This document shows positions 43,914 through 54,430 of a DNA stretch of 64,000 nucleotides, piece after piece (position 1 is the stretch's first letter; every line of letters begins with the position of its first letter). Below the pieces are notes generated by a model. That model was given only the letters and a program-made list of their open reading frames with translations, had not been told where the DNA came from and searched no databases. Location of the stretch: positions 558,001-622,000 of the forward strand of contig NC_013222.1 of NCBI RefSeq assembly GCF_000024125.1, read 5' to 3'. Source of the stretch: Robiginitalea biformata HTCC2501 (GTDB lineage: Bacteria > Bacteroidota > Bacteroidia > Flavobacteriales > Flavobacteriaceae). The position numbers and the translations under genes are program-made.

Positions 43914-45188
43914 TCACGGTCCCGCTTGTTCACTATTTCCCAGGATCGTGTCCAGGACGTCCTGCCGGAAATCCTCCCGGGCCATTTCGGCGGCGCATTC
44001 CTTGGCTTTTTGTTTATAGCCAGGGTTTTCCCAGAGGTCTTTCAGGAGGGGTTCCAGGCGGGTTTCCGATAAGCGGGTGATTCCGGGGCCCTTAGGGCCT
44101 AGCCCGCGGCGGGCGAGCAGGCTGTTCCAGAAGAACTGATCGATGATATGCGGGATGACCAGGGACGGGCACCCGTATTTGACGGCCATGTGAGTGGTCC
44201 CCGAACCCCCGTGGTGGACCAGGGCATACATCCGGGGCAAGGCCCAGTCGTAGGGGATACTGTCCACAAAATAAAACTGATCGGTATTGTAGGTTTTTGG
44301 GTGCTCAAGTCCCCCGCCGGCCGTATTCACAAGCGCGGGGATACCCAGTTTTTTCAGGGTGTCCAGGAATATCCGGGTTTTCCCGGCCGGGTCCGGGTTC
44401 GTCATGCTCCCAAGGGTTACCATCAGGAGTTTCGGATGCCGGTGAAAAAAGGCTATCAGCTCCGGATCCGGTTTCCATTGCACCGCCTTGTCCCGCTCGT
44501 GATATCCGAGGACACGCACATGTTCCGGCCATTCCGGAGGCTGCGGAAAGAGGGCCGGAGAAACAGTGTAGATAGCCCGGGATCCAAAAAGTGCCCGGTT
44601 GATTGCTTTGGCTGAGAGTCCCGGGTTGCCCGGCAGGTGCCGGGCCGATTTCCGAATGGTATAACTCAAGCCCCAGTGTCCGACCTTAAAAGACAGCCGG
44701 TTCAACCAGGGGCCAAGGTTCCGATTAAAGCCGATATGCGAGTAGTCCCGCACAGGATGGAGTACATAAGGTACCGGGCTGATCAGGATGGTTTTCCCGG
44801 GGTGTTCTACTCCCCATATTACCGGATATGTGGCTTTTGCATGATGTACCATTCGGTCTGGTTGCCATTTTTCAACCGATTGGTATTGACGCAGGGAGAC
44901 TTTTTTGCTGATCTTCAGGTACTCCTGCTGCAGCCCCCGGTACGCCCGGAGTTTTTGCCAGGTGGAAGCGCTCCCCCCCATGGCTGCCTGCCCGATATCG
45001 CTCTCCAGAAGTTCAATAAATTCCGCGCCCAAAGACTCAAACTGGTGCCCTCCTTCCTCCGCCAGGTGGCGAAACTGTTCCGGGAAAACGCAAATGGTCT
45101 CATGCCCTGCCTGACGGAGTATTTCCCCCAGGGCCAGGAAGGGCTCCATGTCCCCCCGGGTTCCTATCGACATGAGCAGAATACGCAT
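43914..45188 (-). CDS. GT1-family glycosyltransferase (UGT/MGT-like)
   Basis: A 424-residue GT-B glycosyltransferase of the sterol/macrolide glucosyltransferase type. The N-terminal acceptor domain begins MRILLMSIGTRGDMEPFLALG, and the C-terminal nucleotide-sugar site is YALVHHGGSGTTHMAVKYGCPSLVIP. It transfers a sugar from UDP-glucose or a similar donor to a lipid or small molecule; the acceptor is unknown. It is flanked on both sides by TTTGAA-rich repeats in opposite orientations. Confidence 0.88.
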   Translation of the reverse strand: MRILLMSIGTRGDMEPFLALGEILRQAGHETICVFPEQFRHLAEEGGHQFESLGAEFIELLESDIGQAAMGGSASTWQKLRAYRGLQQEYLKISKKVSLRQYQSVEKWQPDRMVHHAKATYPVIWGVEHPGKTILISPVPYVLHPVRDYSHIGFNRNLGPWLNRLSFKVGHWGLSYTIRKSARHLPGNPGLSAKAINRALFGSRAIYTVSPALFPQPPEWPEHVRVLGYHERDKAVQWKPDPELIAFFHRHPKLLMVTLGSMTNPDPAGKTRIFLDTLKKLGIPALVNTAGGGLEHPKTYNTDQFYFVDSIPYDWALPRMYALVHHGGSGTTHMAVKYGCPSLVIPHIIDQFFWNSLLARRGLGPKGPGITRLSETRLEPLLKDLWENPGYKQKAKECAAEMAREDFRQDVLDTILGNSEQAGP

Positions 45189-45196
45189 AAGACTTA

Positions 45197-45255
45197 TTTT
45201 TCAAATCGGCAGATCCTGTAATCTTCAAATCGGCAAATTTTCAAATCCTCAAATC
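45197..45255 (-). repeat. TTTGAA-rich intergenic repeat, copy 2 (inverted)
   Basis: On the minus strand the segment reads GATTTGAGGATTTGAAAATT followed by TGCCGATTTGAAGATTAC and GATTTGAAAAATAAG. It is the same family as the copies at 43752-43852 and 52422-52453 but in the opposite orientation to copy 1, so the glycosyltransferase gene lies between inverted copies. Confidence 0.65.
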
Positions 45256-45257
45256 AA

Positions 45258-46085
45258 CTAAATATTCGAATCCATCATAATCCACCACTTCCCCTCCTCG
45301 TCCCTGGTCCAGACCAAAATATACTTGCCCGGGTAGGAGCCGCTGCACTGGCCAATTTCGAAGATGAGCTTTTCGTTGACCGGGGCAACCAGTAAGGGTT
45401 CCAGGGACAATTTGTAACGGGGATTCCTCATATACTGATAGGTATTTATAAGAGCTTCCCGCCCCGTAATCATTGGCCGGTGGTTGTAGTACAGGGCATC
45501 CGGAGTATAGAGTTCCCGTACGAGCTGGTTTACCTCATGGGCATTGCAATGGCTCATCCACTGAGTGCGGCGCACCTTAAGTTGCTCCCGGTAATTCTTC
45601 ACGGGCCGGACCTCTTCCACCATTTCCAATTCCCGCCGCGGACCGGGCCACTCCAGGTTCCAGATCACCAGCATCCGGAATGTCCGCCCATCCCGCAAGG
45701 TGAGTTCAGAAACCTCATACCGATAGGTATCATCATGGGGTTCCAGCAAGCCGATGGTCGCCAGGGAATCCACTTCCAGGTCTTGGTCCGTCCACAGGGC
45801 GGCCAGCTGGTCGTCGCCCTGAAACGTATTCCCGTCGGCGAACACCCGGACGGCATCCGCGGTATACATTTGCTTCAATTCTTCGGGCCGCTCCCGAAGG
45901 GTTTCCAGCCAGGCCTCGGACAGCCCATCCGAATCCCTGGCCGACTCTTCGTATCCGGTCCGGCCTGCCATTTCCTGGGCATACAGGGTCTGACCCCCCG
46001 GGTTTCCCGGAATTCCCGCCCCCCCAAAAAACAGGAATCCAAAAACCCAAAATGCCAGATAATATTTTAGAATGCGGCTGCCCAT
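45258..46085 (-). CDS. Secreted SnoaL/NTF2-like protein
   Basis: A 275-residue exported protein (signal near residues 1-36, AFWVFGFLFFGGAG). Two NTF2-like units are suggested: one around ETLRERPEELKQMYTADAVRVFADGNTFQG and one around VRELYTPDALYYNHRPMITGREALINTYQYM. Both show the A-D-A-x-x-Y/F pattern of SnoaL-like domains. These cone-shaped folds bind small ligands or have hydrolase or isomerase activity; no function can be given. The ATG at 46085 is preferred over a TTG at 46103. Confidence 0.7.
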   Translation of the reverse strand: MGSRILKYYLAFWVFGFLFFGGAGIPGNPGGQTLYAQEMAGRTGYEESARDSDGLSEAWLETLRERPEELKQMYTADAVRVFADGNTFQGDDQLAALWTDQDLEVDSLATIGLLEPHDDTYRYEVSELTLRDGRTFRMLVIWNLEWPGPRRELEMVEEVRPVKNYREQLKVRRTQWMSHCNAHEVNQLVRELYTPDALYYNHRPMITGREALINTYQYMRNPRYKLSLEPLLVAPVNEKLIFEIGQCSGSYPGKYILVWTRDEEGKWWIMMDSNI

Positions 46086-46244
46086 ATGCTTCTTTTGCAA
46101 CAAGATAGCAATTAATCCCTTGCGGTGATACCGCGAATAATCCGGAAGCCAGCCCGTACGTTTAACCCCACTTTAATAAAGGTTTAACGTTTTTCAACTA
46201 GCTGTTTATCAATGGTTTAATATATTGAACGCCTGTCGCCACCC

Positions 46245-46264
46245 TGCAGGGATTAAACCCTGCA
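46245..46264. promoter_or_regulatory. Palindrome upstream of the RND operon
   Basis: TGCAGGGATTAAACCCTGCA has perfect 7-bp arms around ATTAAA. It lies in the 300-bp gap before the efflux genes and may be an operator or the hairpin of a leader RNA. The gap also holds two GGTTTAA repeats (46184 and 46214 areas) and no other gene. Confidence 0.45.
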
Positions 46265-46385
46265 CCTTTTATCGTATCTTATTTAATGGCAGACAACCTT
46301 TCCAAATACCGGAAACGCTATCGTACCTGAAAACCAACAGAAAACGGGACTTCCTGAAGCACCCCCGTCTGCCCCATTCGGAAGG

Positions 46386-47888
46386 GTGCCGACCATATAC
46401 TGCGTAATCTCAAAACAATTTTTCTCCTACGGATCCGGCCGGGAGACAGCAACCGGGGTCTATTCCGCGTTCTCCTCTTTGTTCTCCTACGTATTCTCCC
46501 TCTTTGCTCTACTTTTTCTAACTTTTTCCTTTATCGGTTGCGGCCCGTCCCGCGAAAGCATCCAGCCAACTACCGGCCTGGATTCCCTGCAAACGCTATC
46601 TGCCGCCGGGGAGGTTCCCCTGCCACAGCGCTGGTGGGAGCAGTTTGACGACCCCCAGCTCGAAGGGCTTATCGATTCCGCCCTCACGCGCAATTTTAAC
46701 CTGGCAGCGGCCTGGGAACGGTTCCGGCAGGCCCAATTTGTGTTGAAGCGGGAAAAAGGCATCCGCTGGCCCCAGTTCGAAGGGGGAGCCCAGAGCGCCA
46801 TCAGCCGGCCCCAGCCGGATTTTGCGGGGGGCGAAAATATCCAGTTCGGGGCCTCCGCCCAATACGAGATAGACCTGTGGGGCCGCATCGGGACGGGACT
46901 GCGGGCCGAAGCCTATCGCGCCCAGGCCAGCCTGGCCGACTACCGGACGGCTTCCCTGTCCCTGGCCGCCGAAGTGAGCCTGACCTGGTTTCGCCTGAAG
47001 GCCGCCCGCCAGCAACTCGCCCTGGCCAAAGACCAGATACAGACCAACGAGGATATCTTCCGCCTGATCCGCGCCCGTTTCGGAGGCGGGCAGGTGCGGG
47101 CCGTGGATATCCTCCGGCAACAACAGCTGCTGGAATCCACCCGGAACCAGCGGCTTATTTTTGAGCAGAACGTTGCCCTGCTGGAACACCAGCTGGCCAT
47201 TTTGCTCGGGAAACAGCCCCAGGCCATCGACCCGCCCGAAGCCCAGGACTTTCCGGAGCTCCCCGCCCTGCCGTCCACGGGCCTTCCCCTGGAACTCGTC
47301 CGCCGCCGGCCGGACATCCAGCAGGCGTACCTCACCCTCCACGCCGCCGACCGGGATTACGCCACAGCCGTCCGGGCCAAATACCCGCGACTCTCCCTCC
47401 GGCTCTCCGGCCAGCAACGGGCCAATGATTACGAGAGCCTGTTCCAGGAATGGGCCTATACGCTGGCCGGGAATATCGTGGCCCCGCTTTTTTACGGGGG
47501 GTCGCTTTCCGCCGAGGCAAACCGCAGCGAAGCGGCCCGGCAGGAAGCCATCTACAATTACGGACAGACCGTGCTCACCGCCTTCCAGGAAGTGGAAGAT
47601 GCCCTGGTGCAGGAACAGGTTCAGGCCAGCCGCCTGGAAATCCTGGAAAAACAACTGGACCTCGCCCAAAAAACCAACGGCCAGCTGCGGAATGAATTCC
47701 TGAACGGATTCAGCCCGTATCTGGACGTGCTCCTGGGGCTGGACCAGGAACAGCAACTCAAGCGCGACCTGATCGACGCCCGCCTTGCCCAGCTGGAGAT
47801 CCGCGTGGGCCTGTACCGCGCCCTGGCCGGATCCTTTGAAACCGAACGCGAAATCGCCCTAAACTCCGAAGAAAAGACGACACCATGA
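46386..47888 (+). CDS. Outer-membrane efflux lipoprotein (TolC/OprM/NodT family)
   Basis: A 500-residue outer-membrane channel for the RND pump. The lipoprotein signal FSLFALLFLTFSFIGC holds the lipobox cysteine near residue 52. The start is uncertain: GTG at 46386 gives a long N-terminus, whereas TTG at 46479 gives a compact signal (MFSYVFSLFALL). The rest shows the two OEP repeats (WWEQFDDPQLEGLIDSALTRNFNL, GASAQYEIDLWGRIGTGLRAE, ELVRRRPDIQQAYLTLHAADRDY). It overlaps the adaptor gene by 4 bp. Confidence 0.9.
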   Translation: MPTIYCVISKQFFSYGSGRETATGVYSAFSSLFSYVFSLFALLFLTFSFIGCGPSRESIQPTTGLDSLQTLSAAGEVPLPQRWWEQFDDPQLEGLIDSALTRNFNLAAAWERFRQAQFVLKREKGIRWPQFEGGAQSAISRPQPDFAGGENIQFGASAQYEIDLWGRIGTGLRAEAYRAQASLADYRTASLSLAAEVSLTWFRLKAARQQLALAKDQIQTNEDIFRLIRARFGGGQVRAVDILRQQQLLESTRNQRLIFEQNVALLEHQLAILLGKQPQAIDPPEAQDFPELPALPSTGLPLELVRRRPDIQQAYLTLHAADRDYATAVRAKYPRLSLRLSGQQRANDYESLFQEWAYTLAGNIVAPLFYGGSLSAEANRSEAARQEAIYNYGQTVLTAFQEVEDALVQEQVQASRLEILEKQLDLAQKTNGQLRNEFLNGFSPYLDVLLGLDQEQQLKRDLIDARLAQLEIRVGLYRALAGSFETEREIALNSEEKTTP

Positions 47889-49150
47889 GCCAAAAGAAAA
47901 TACTACTGATCTGTCTGGCCATCCTCGGGGCTGCTGCCCTGGTCACCGTGCTGATCTACTCCACCGAGCCGACCGCCCAACGGGAAGCCGCCACCCGGCA
48001 GACCGCCATGCTCGTGGAAACCCTGCCGGCCGAAGCCGGGACGTTTACCCCCGTCCTTTCAGCCACCGGCACGGTCCGCGCTGTGGAAGACGTGCAGTTG
48101 AGCCCGCTCGTGAACGGGCAGGTGATTCGCCGCGACCCGGCCTTTGCCCCGGGCGGCTTTGTGAGCGAAGGGGACATCCTGTTACAGATTCAGCCGGCGG
48201 ATTTCCAGAATACCCTGGACCTGCGCGAGAGCGAACTCCTGCAGGCCCGCACGGAACTGAACGTGGAGATGGGCCGGCAGAAGGTGGCCGAACAGGACCT
48301 CGCCCTGGTAGGCGGGGATTCCCTCTCGCCAGAAGAGCGGGAACTCGTATTGCGCAAGCCCCAGCTGCAGGCCGTACAGGCACGGATCAAGGCAGCAGAG
48401 GCCGCCGTGGCCCAGGCCCGGCTGAACCTGAGCCGCGCCACCATCCGCGCCCCGTTCAACGCCCATATCCTCACCCAGAATGTGACCGTAGGCTCCCAGG
48501 TAACCCCGGGTGACAACCTGGGCCGGCTGGTGGGCACGGAGGCCTACTGGGTGGAACTCACCGTCCCGGTAAACCAACTCCGCTGGCTGGAATTCCCCCA
48601 CGACGGGCAGGAAGGCGCCCGGGTGGAAATCCGCAATCGCTCCGTCTGGGACGACAACGTGATGCGGGAAGGCCGCCTTTTCCAGCAGGTAGGTGCCCTG
48701 GATGCCCAGACCCGGCTGGCCCGCGTGCTGGTCCGGGTGGAAGACCCCCTGGCCCGGGATGCGGAACCGGGCACGCCCCCGCTGATGATCGGGTCGTTCG
48801 TGGATTGCCGGATTGAAGGCCGGCCCGTGGAAAACACTGTGCGCATCAGCCGGGACCACCTGCGAACGAACCAGACTGTCTGGGTAAACGAAGACGGCAA
48901 GCTCTCCGTCCGCGACGTCACCGTGGTACTCACCGACATGAACCACGCCTACATCTCCGAGGGCCTGAACGGGAACGAACAGGTGGTGACCACCAACCTG
49001 AGCACGGTTTCGGACGGCATCGCCCTCAGGACGGAAGGCGGAGCATCCGCTGACGGAGAAGGCAACCAGCCCGAGTCCGAAGAGGTTTCAGCCGCCGGGG
49101 ATACACCCGCTGCCGGCGCTTCCGCCCCGACAACCCCCCAAAGCGATTGA
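47885..49150 (+). CDS. RND efflux periplasmic adaptor (membrane fusion protein)
   Basis: A 421-residue MFP linking the inner-membrane pump to the outer-membrane channel. An N-terminal anchor (residues 6-25) is followed by lipoyl/barrel-sandwich halves ([13 protein letters not shown] and [23 protein letters not shown]) around a coiled-coil hairpin (about 105-190). The C-terminus is a Ser/Ala/Glu/Pro-rich tail that may be disordered. It starts inside the preceding stop codon (ATGA). Confidence 0.93.
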   Translation: MSQKKILLICLAILGAAALVTVLIYSTEPTAQREAATRQTAMLVETLPAEAGTFTPVLSATGTVRAVEDVQLSPLVNGQVIRRDPAFAPGGFVSEGDILLQIQPADFQNTLDLRESELLQARTELNVEMGRQKVAEQDLALVGGDSLSPEERELVLRKPQLQAVQARIKAAEAAVAQARLNLSRATIRAPFNAHILTQNVTVGSQVTPGDNLGRLVGTEAYWVELTVPVNQLRWLEFPHDGQEGARVEIRNRSVWDDNVMREGRLFQQVGALDAQTRLARVLVRVEDPLARDAEPGTPPLMIGSFVDCRIEGRPVENTVRISRDHLRTNQTVWVNEDGKLSVRDVTVVLTDMNHAYISEGLNGNEQVVTTNLSTVSDGIALRTEGGASADGEGNQPESEEVSAAGDTPAAGASAPTTPQSD

Positions 49151-49151
49151 G

Positions 49152-52100
49152 ATGAAAGAAGAAGACCACATGCCGAACGAAAACGCGCCCCAATCCCCAA
49201 ACGGCCATCCGGGGAAAAACGGGCTGGACGCACCCGACGACCCGGGAAAAAACAGTCCCCGCAAGGAAGGCGCCATCGGGTACATGGCCCGCAACAGCAT
49301 CGCGGCCAACCTGCTGATGATCATCTTGCTGGCCGGGGGTATCTGGACGATGTTCAACATCCAGAAAGAGGTATTCCCCAACTTCCAGCTGGACTTTGTA
49401 AATGTGGACGTGGCCTACCCGGGCGCTTCCCCGGCCGAGGTGGAACAGGGCATCCTGCAGCCCGTTGAAGAAGCCGTGCGCGGCGTGCAGGGCATCAAAG
49501 AAATCGTCTCGGAAGCCCGGGAGGGGTCCGGGAGCGTCACCATCGAACTGGTGGCCGGCTCGGACCGGATGAAGGCTTTCCAGGACATCGACCAGGCCGT
49601 GAACCGCATCCGGACCTTCCCGGACGACATCGAACAGCCCGAGGTGGCCCTGCAGGACCGCCAGCGGGACGTGATGGAAATCGGCATCTACGGGGAAACG
49701 GATATCTGGACGCTGCGCCAGCTGGCCGAACGCATGCGCACCCGCCTGCTCGCCAACCCGAACATCACCCAGGTATCCCTGAACAACGTGCCGGAATACA
49801 TGACCCACGTGGAGATCCCCCGCCACAACCTGCGGCAGTATGGGCTCACCCTGGGCCAGGTGGCCGACATCATCCGCCAGAGCAGCCGGGACGTGCCCGC
49901 CGGGGCCGTGGAAACACAGGCCGGGGAAATCCTGCTGCGCATGCAGGAACGCAAGCAATGGGCCGAGGAATTCGGGGATATCGCCGTGATCACATCGGAA
50001 TCCGGGGCCAAGGTGACCCTGGCCGAAATCGCCACCATCCGCGACGGGTTTGACGAGGTGGGCTTCCACGGACAGTTCAACGGCACGCCCTCCGTGGAGC
50101 TCGAAATCTTCCGAATTGGAGACCAGAGCCCGCTGGACATCGCCGAGGCCGTACAGGCCGAAATGGATTCCTTCCAGCTGCCCCCGGGGGTGAATTTCCG
50201 CATCGACTCCAACCGGGCCGAAGACTTCCGCGAACGCCTATCGCTCCTCACCGAAAACGGGCTGGCCGCCATCGTCATCGTCCTGGTAATCCTCACGCTT
50301 TTCCTGGAGGCCCGCCTGGCTTTCTGGGTGATGATGGGGATGGCCATCAGCTTTATCGGGGGGATGATATTCCTGCCCATGGTGGGGGTCAGCGTCAACA
50401 TGATCGCCATGTTCGGCTTCCTGGTTGTCCTGGGGATTGTGGTAGACGACGCCATCGTGGTGGGGGAAAACGTGTACGAATACCGACAGCGCGGCTACTC
50501 GTTTATACAGGCCGCCATCCTGGGGACGAAAGACGTGTCCAAGCCGGTGATCTTCAGTATCGCCACCACTATTATCGCCTTTGTCCCCCTGCTGTTTATG
50601 CCGGGGGAAAACGGGATGTTCTGGCAGCCCCTGCCCATTGTGGTGATCGTCATCCTGGCCGTGTCCCTGCTGGAGGCGCTCTTTATATTGCCTTCCCACC
50701 TGGCGCACAAGGCGAAAACCAACAAAAAGCCTACGCTCATTAAGAAATTCACCGGGCGGCTCGAAGGCTGGCAACGGCAATTTGCCAAAGGTTTCGACCG
50801 GGTGATTGACCGCTACTACCGGCCCTTTCTGGACAAGTGCCTGGAATACCGCTACATTACGCTGTCCGCAGCCCTGGCCCTGCTGCTCATGGTAGGCGCC
50901 TACGGCCTGAGCGACCACATGGGGATGATCATGATGCCCGAGGTGGCCGCCGACGAAATCGAGGCCGGGATCCGCCTGCCGGTGGGGACCACCCCGGACC
51001 AGGCCGCCAAGGTGGCCAACGACGTGACCGCCTCCACCCAGCGGATGTTTGAGGAGCACAACCTGTACGAGGTAGCCGAGGGGATCAAGACAAACGTGCG
51101 GGGGCAGAATTTTATCGACGTGGAAATCGTGATGCTGCCGCCGGACCAGCGGGACATCACCGCCGGGGAGGTCATCGCCCTGTGGCGCGACAATATCGGG
51201 GACATCGACGGGGTGGACCAGATTTCCTTTGAGGCCGAACGGGGCCCTGGCGGGGCGCGGCAGGCCATCAGCATCGACCTGAGCCATACGGACGAGGAAG
51301 TCCTGGAACGGGCCAGCGCCGCGTTCATTGAGCGAATGGAATCCTTTTCCAACACCCGGGACGTCACCGACAACTACAACAAGGGCAAGCTGCAATACGA
51401 CTTTAAACTCCTGCCCGAGGGCCGCAACCTGGGGCTCACTTCCGGGGACGTGGGCCGGCAGGTCCGGGACGCGTTTTTCGGCTCCCTGGCCATGCGGCAA
51501 CTCCGCGGGATGAACGAGATCGAGATCCGGGTGAAACTCCCCTACGAGGAGCGCAAAGACATCCAGAATCTGGAGGACTTCCTGATCGTGACCCCGTCGG
51601 GGGTGCAGGTACCCCTGCTGGACGTGGTATCCGTGGAGGAGCGGGAGGCCTTTACCAGCATCAACCGGAGGGACGGCCGGCGCGTGATCAATGTGGGCAT
51701 GGATACCGAACCGGCCAACGCAGTGAGCCGGGTGCTCGCCCGGATGCAGGAAGAAGTGCTGCCGCAGCTGCGGGCGGATTTCCCGGGCATCACCTGGACC
51801 TTTGAAGGCTCCCAGGCAGACATGCGGGAGAGTACCGCCAGCCTCTGGAACGGCTTTGGCATGGCCATGTTTGTCATCTACGCCCTGCTGGCCATCGCCT
51901 TTGGCAGCTATACGCAGCCGCTTATTGTGATGACGGCCATCCCCTTCGGGATCATCGGGGCGGTCATCGGCCACATCCTGCTGGGGTACGACCTGTCTAT
52001 CGTAAGCCTCATGGGGGTGATTGCGCTCTCCGGGGTGGTGGTAAACGACTCGCTCATCATGATTGACTACGCGAACAAACAGCGGCGGGAGAACTCCGTC

Positions 52101-52421
52101 TACGAATCCATCCACGAGGCCGGCCTGCGCCGCTTCCGCCCCATTATGCTCACCACGCTCACCACCTTCGGCGGGCTGGCGCCCATCATCCTGGAGCGTT
52201 CCAGCCAGGCGCAATACCTCATCCCCATGGCCATCTCCCTGGGCTTCGGGATCGTGTTCGCCACGAGCATCATCCTGGTGATCGTGCCCTGCCTCTACCT
52301 GGCGCTGGAGGACGCCAAACTCTATTTCAAAAAAGGCGAAACGGTGGAGCGGACGGATGTGCTGGATGACCGGCCGGATCCGAAGCCTGCTTCGAAACAG
52401 CCAGCGTTGGCGGACAAATAG
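49152..52421 (+). CDS. RND-family efflux permease (AcrB/CusA-like)
   Basis: A 1089-residue inner-membrane pump with 12 helices and two large periplasmic loops. It carries proton-relay aspartates in [20 protein letters not shown] and the repeated-half counterpart [20 protein letters not shown]. Motif [27 protein letters not shown] lies in the second periplasmic loop. The operon arrangement OMF-MFP-RND is self-sufficient. Substrates are unknown; the cytosolic N-terminus is a charged, Asn/Pro/Gly-rich 35-residue extension. No local regulator is seen. Confidence 0.94.
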   Translation: MKEEDHMPNENAPQSPNGHPGKNGLDAPDDPGKNSPRKEGAIGYMARNSIAANLLMIILLAGGIWTMFNIQKEVFPNFQLDFVNVDVAYPGASPAEVEQGILQPVEEAVRGVQGIKEIVSEAREGSGSVTIELVAGSDRMKAFQDIDQAVNRIRTFPDDIEQPEVALQDRQRDVMEIGIYGETDIWTLRQLAERMRTRLLANPNITQVSLNNVPEYMTHVEIPRHNLRQYGLTLGQVADIIRQSSRDVPAGAVETQAGEILLRMQERKQWAEEFGDIAVITSESGAKVTLAEIATIRDGFDEVGFHGQFNGTPSVELEIFRIGDQSPLDIAEAVQAEMDSFQLPPGVNFRIDSNRAEDFRERLSLLTENGLAAIVIVLVILTLFLEARLAFWVMMGMAISFIGGMIFLPMVGVSVNMIAMFGFLVVLGIVVDDAIVVGENVYEYRQRGYSFIQAAILGTKDVSKPVIFSIATTIIAFVPLLFMPGENGMFWQPLPIVVIVILAVSLLEALFILPSHLAHKAKTNKKPTLIKKFTGRLEGWQRQFAKGFDRVIDRYYRPFLDKCLEYRYITLSAALALLLMVGAYGLSDHMGMIMMPEVAADEIEAGIRLPVGTTPDQAAKVANDVTASTQRMFEEHNLYEVAEGIKTNVRGQNFIDVEIVMLPPDQRDITAGEVIALWRDNIGDIDGVDQISFEAERGPGGARQAISIDLSHTDEEVLERASAAFIERMESFSNTRDVTDNYNKGKLQYDFKLLPEGRNLGLTSGDVGRQVRDAFFGSLAMRQLRGMNEIEIRVKLPYEERKDIQNLEDFLIVTPSGVQVPLLDVVSVEEREAFTSINRRDGRRVINVGMDTEPANAVSRVLARMQEEVLPQLRADFPGITWTFEGSQADMRESTASLWNGFGMAMFVIYALLAIAFGSYTQPLIVMTAIPFGIIGAVIGHILLGYDLSIVSLMGVIALSGVVVNDSLIMIDYANKQRRENSVYESIHEAGLRRFRPIMLTTLTTFGGLAPIILERSSQAQYLIPMAISLGFGIVFATSIILVIVPCLYLALEDAKLYFKKGETVERTDVLDDRPDPKPASKQPALADK

Positions 52422-52453
52422 TTCAATTTGCTAATTTGGCAATTTGAAAATTA
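52422..52453 (+). repeat. TTTGAA-rich intergenic repeat, copy 3
   Basis: TTCAATTTGCTAATTTGGCA and AATTTGAAAATTAA follow the RND stop directly. The 17-mer AATTTGGCAATTTGAAA is identical to part of copy 1 (43825-43841). Confidence 0.65.
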
Positions 52454-52532
52454 ATGGGGTTTGGGCGAAGCATGAGAAAGCCGGTTCTGGAGCTAGACGA
52501 ATGCACAAGAAAGCCGGTTCTTCGTTAGGTGA

Positions 52533-52554
52533 TTCAGCAACTGACGTTGCTGAA
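52533..52554. other. Perfect 9-bp hairpin
   Basis: TTCAGCAAC and GTTGCTGAA pair around TGAC, in the 263-bp gap after the RND operon. Two copies of AAGCCGGTTCT also occur nearby (52478 and 52511). No T-run follows, so its role is unclear. Confidence 0.4.
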
Positions 52555-52684
52555 CCAGTCAATACCGCCTCCTTTTTGTAACTTTTGACTCCGGATATAA
52601 CCTATTCCCATTCTTCGAACTGCATTGCCGCAGTTGAATTTTTCTATCTTTAATCGGTTTCCCTCTCACATTTAACCAATCAAT

Positions 52685-54370
52685 ATGAAAGACCGATTCT
52701 ATTTGAAATCCTGCCTGTTCCTGGCCGTACTGCTGGCAGGCACAGCCCCTCTTGCAGGGCAGCAGGTGCCCGCTGGCATGGAAGCTTCCATCGATTCCAT
52801 TTTCAGTGCTTTTGACGGGCCCAACCAGCCGGGTACTGCTGTGGCGGTGTGGCAGGATGGAAAAATCGCCTTTAGCAAAGGATACGGCAGTGCCAATGTG
52901 GAATACGGGATACCTGTGACCCCGGATGAGACCATTTTTCACGTGGCGTCTGTATCCAAGCAATTCACCGTGTATGCCATCCTCCTCCTGCAGGCAGATG
53001 GAAAACTTTCGCTGGACGATCCCATCCGCAAGCACATTCCGGAAGTGCCGGATTTTGGCACCCCCATTACACTGCGCCACCTGGCAAGCCATACAAGCGG
53101 CATGCGCGACCAATGGTCTTTGTTGCAGATGGCCGGATGGCGAATGGACGATGTAATTACCGTAGACCATATCCTGAAACTGGTGGAACGGCAAAAGGAC
53201 CTGAATTTTCAACCGGGAGAGGAGTTCAACTATTGCAACACCGGGTTTACGCTACTGGCGGAAACGGTGGCGCGCACCTCGGGTTTAACGTTTGCCGAAT
53301 TCACCCAGGAGCGCATCTTTGAACCGCTCGGGCTGGAACACACGCTTTTCTATGACGACCACGAAAAAATAGTCCCCAACCGGGCGTACTCGTATTACCG
53401 CGAAAACGACGTACTAAAAAAAGCCGTGCTGAGTTTCGCGAATGCCGGGGCTACCAGCCTCTTTACCACGGCCGAAGACCTGGTCCGTTGGGCCGACCAC
53501 CTCAACAACCCGCCCTCTAAGAAAGTTGAGGCCATGGTAGCACAAATGGATCGCCTGGCCGTACTCAACAACGGCGAAACCTTTGGCGGTGCTTATGGGC
53601 AGTTCATCTCGCCGTACAAAGGGTTAAAGCAAATTCAGCACGGGGGAGCGGACGCGGGGTATCGCTCGTATCTCGGCAGGTTCCCGGAGCAGGATTTCGC
53701 GGTGGCGGTCGTTTCGAATTACGCGGATTCCGGACCCAACAGGCTGGCACTGCAAGTTGCCGACCTCTTTCTGAAGGACCATATTGAGGAGCAGGAAGAA
53801 GGACCGGTTCCCCCGGAACCCCCGACTATTGCCATGGACGAAGACGCGCTGAGAGCTTTTGAAGGGTATTATTGGTTTGATGAACAACAGACCTACCGGC
53901 GCATTTATCTGAAGGATGGTTACCTCATGTATCACCGGGCAGGGGGGTCGGAAAACCGGATAGCTCCCATCGGTCCGAACCAATTTAAAATGCTGGATAT
54001 CGGGGTGAATGCCGTGGTGGAGTTTACCGAGGAAAACCAGGGCAGGGTCATGACTTTTAAGGACCCCGGAGGAGAAATTACGCGTATGGCGTCCTTCGAT
54101 TACGTGGAAGGCGATCCGGACCTTTTTGAACGCTATGCGGGCACGTATTACAGTCCGGAATTGGACACCTCCTATCAACTCGTCGTGGAAAACGGCAAAC
54201 TGATGGCCCGGCACAACCGGCTCCCGGACGTGCCCCTTTCCCTAATACGCGGTGACCGCTTCAGCATTGGTCCGTACAGCGCGCAATTCAAAAAGAACCC
54301 GGACGGTGAAATCTCCGCAATGCTGGTTACCACGGGACGGATTCGGGACCTGGTTTTTGAGAAGCAGTAG
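52685..54370 (+). CDS. Secreted beta-lactamase-family serine hydrolase with C-terminal domain
   Basis: A 561-residue exported enzyme. The signal peptide MKDRFYLKSCLFLAVLLAGT leads into a beta-lactamase-fold domain with the nucleophile motif S89-V-S-K92, the second motif YCNTG (Y-C-N) and the third in QHGGADAGYRSYLGRFP. About 170 C-terminal residues form an extra beta-rich domain (YYWFDEQQTYRRIYLKDGYLMYH, YAGTYYSPELDTSYQLVVENGKLMARH), as in lipocalin-like tails of this superfamily. Likely an esterase or D-amino-peptidase; the substrate is unknown. Confidence 0.88.
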   Translation: MKDRFYLKSCLFLAVLLAGTAPLAGQQVPAGMEASIDSIFSAFDGPNQPGTAVAVWQDGKIAFSKGYGSANVEYGIPVTPDETIFHVASVSKQFTVYAILLLQADGKLSLDDPIRKHIPEVPDFGTPITLRHLASHTSGMRDQWSLLQMAGWRMDDVITVDHILKLVERQKDLNFQPGEEFNYCNTGFTLLAETVARTSGLTFAEFTQERIFEPLGLEHTLFYDDHEKIVPNRAYSYYRENDVLKKAVLSFANAGATSLFTTAEDLVRWADHLNNPPSKKVEAMVAQMDRLAVLNNGETFGGAYGQFISPYKGLKQIQHGGADAGYRSYLGRFPEQDFAVAVVSNYADSGPNRLALQVADLFLKDHIEEQEEGPVPPEPPTIAMDEDALRAFEGYYWFDEQQTYRRIYLKDGYLMYHRAGGSENRIAPIGPNQFKMLDIGVNAVVEFTEENQGRVMTFKDPGGEITRMASFDYVEGDPDLFERYAGTYYSPELDTSYQLVVENGKLMARHNRLPDVPLSLIRGDRFSIGPYSAQFKKNPDGEISAMLVTTGRIRDLVFEKQ

Positions 54371-54430
54371 TTACGGGGGGCGAAGTTCGAAAAGCGAGTT
54401 CTGCACTGCTACCCGGAGCCTGGAAATGGG

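Noticed and set aside
46596..47756. 386-codon minus-strand frame opposite the outer-membrane channel
   Set aside because: Antisense shadow of a clear OEP-family protein.
50238..52214. Long minus-strand open frame (658 codons) opposite the RND permease
   Set aside because: Low-complexity, His/Asp/Gly/Pro-rich translation typical of antisense shadows in GC-rich genes; the plus strand has an unmistakable RND protein.
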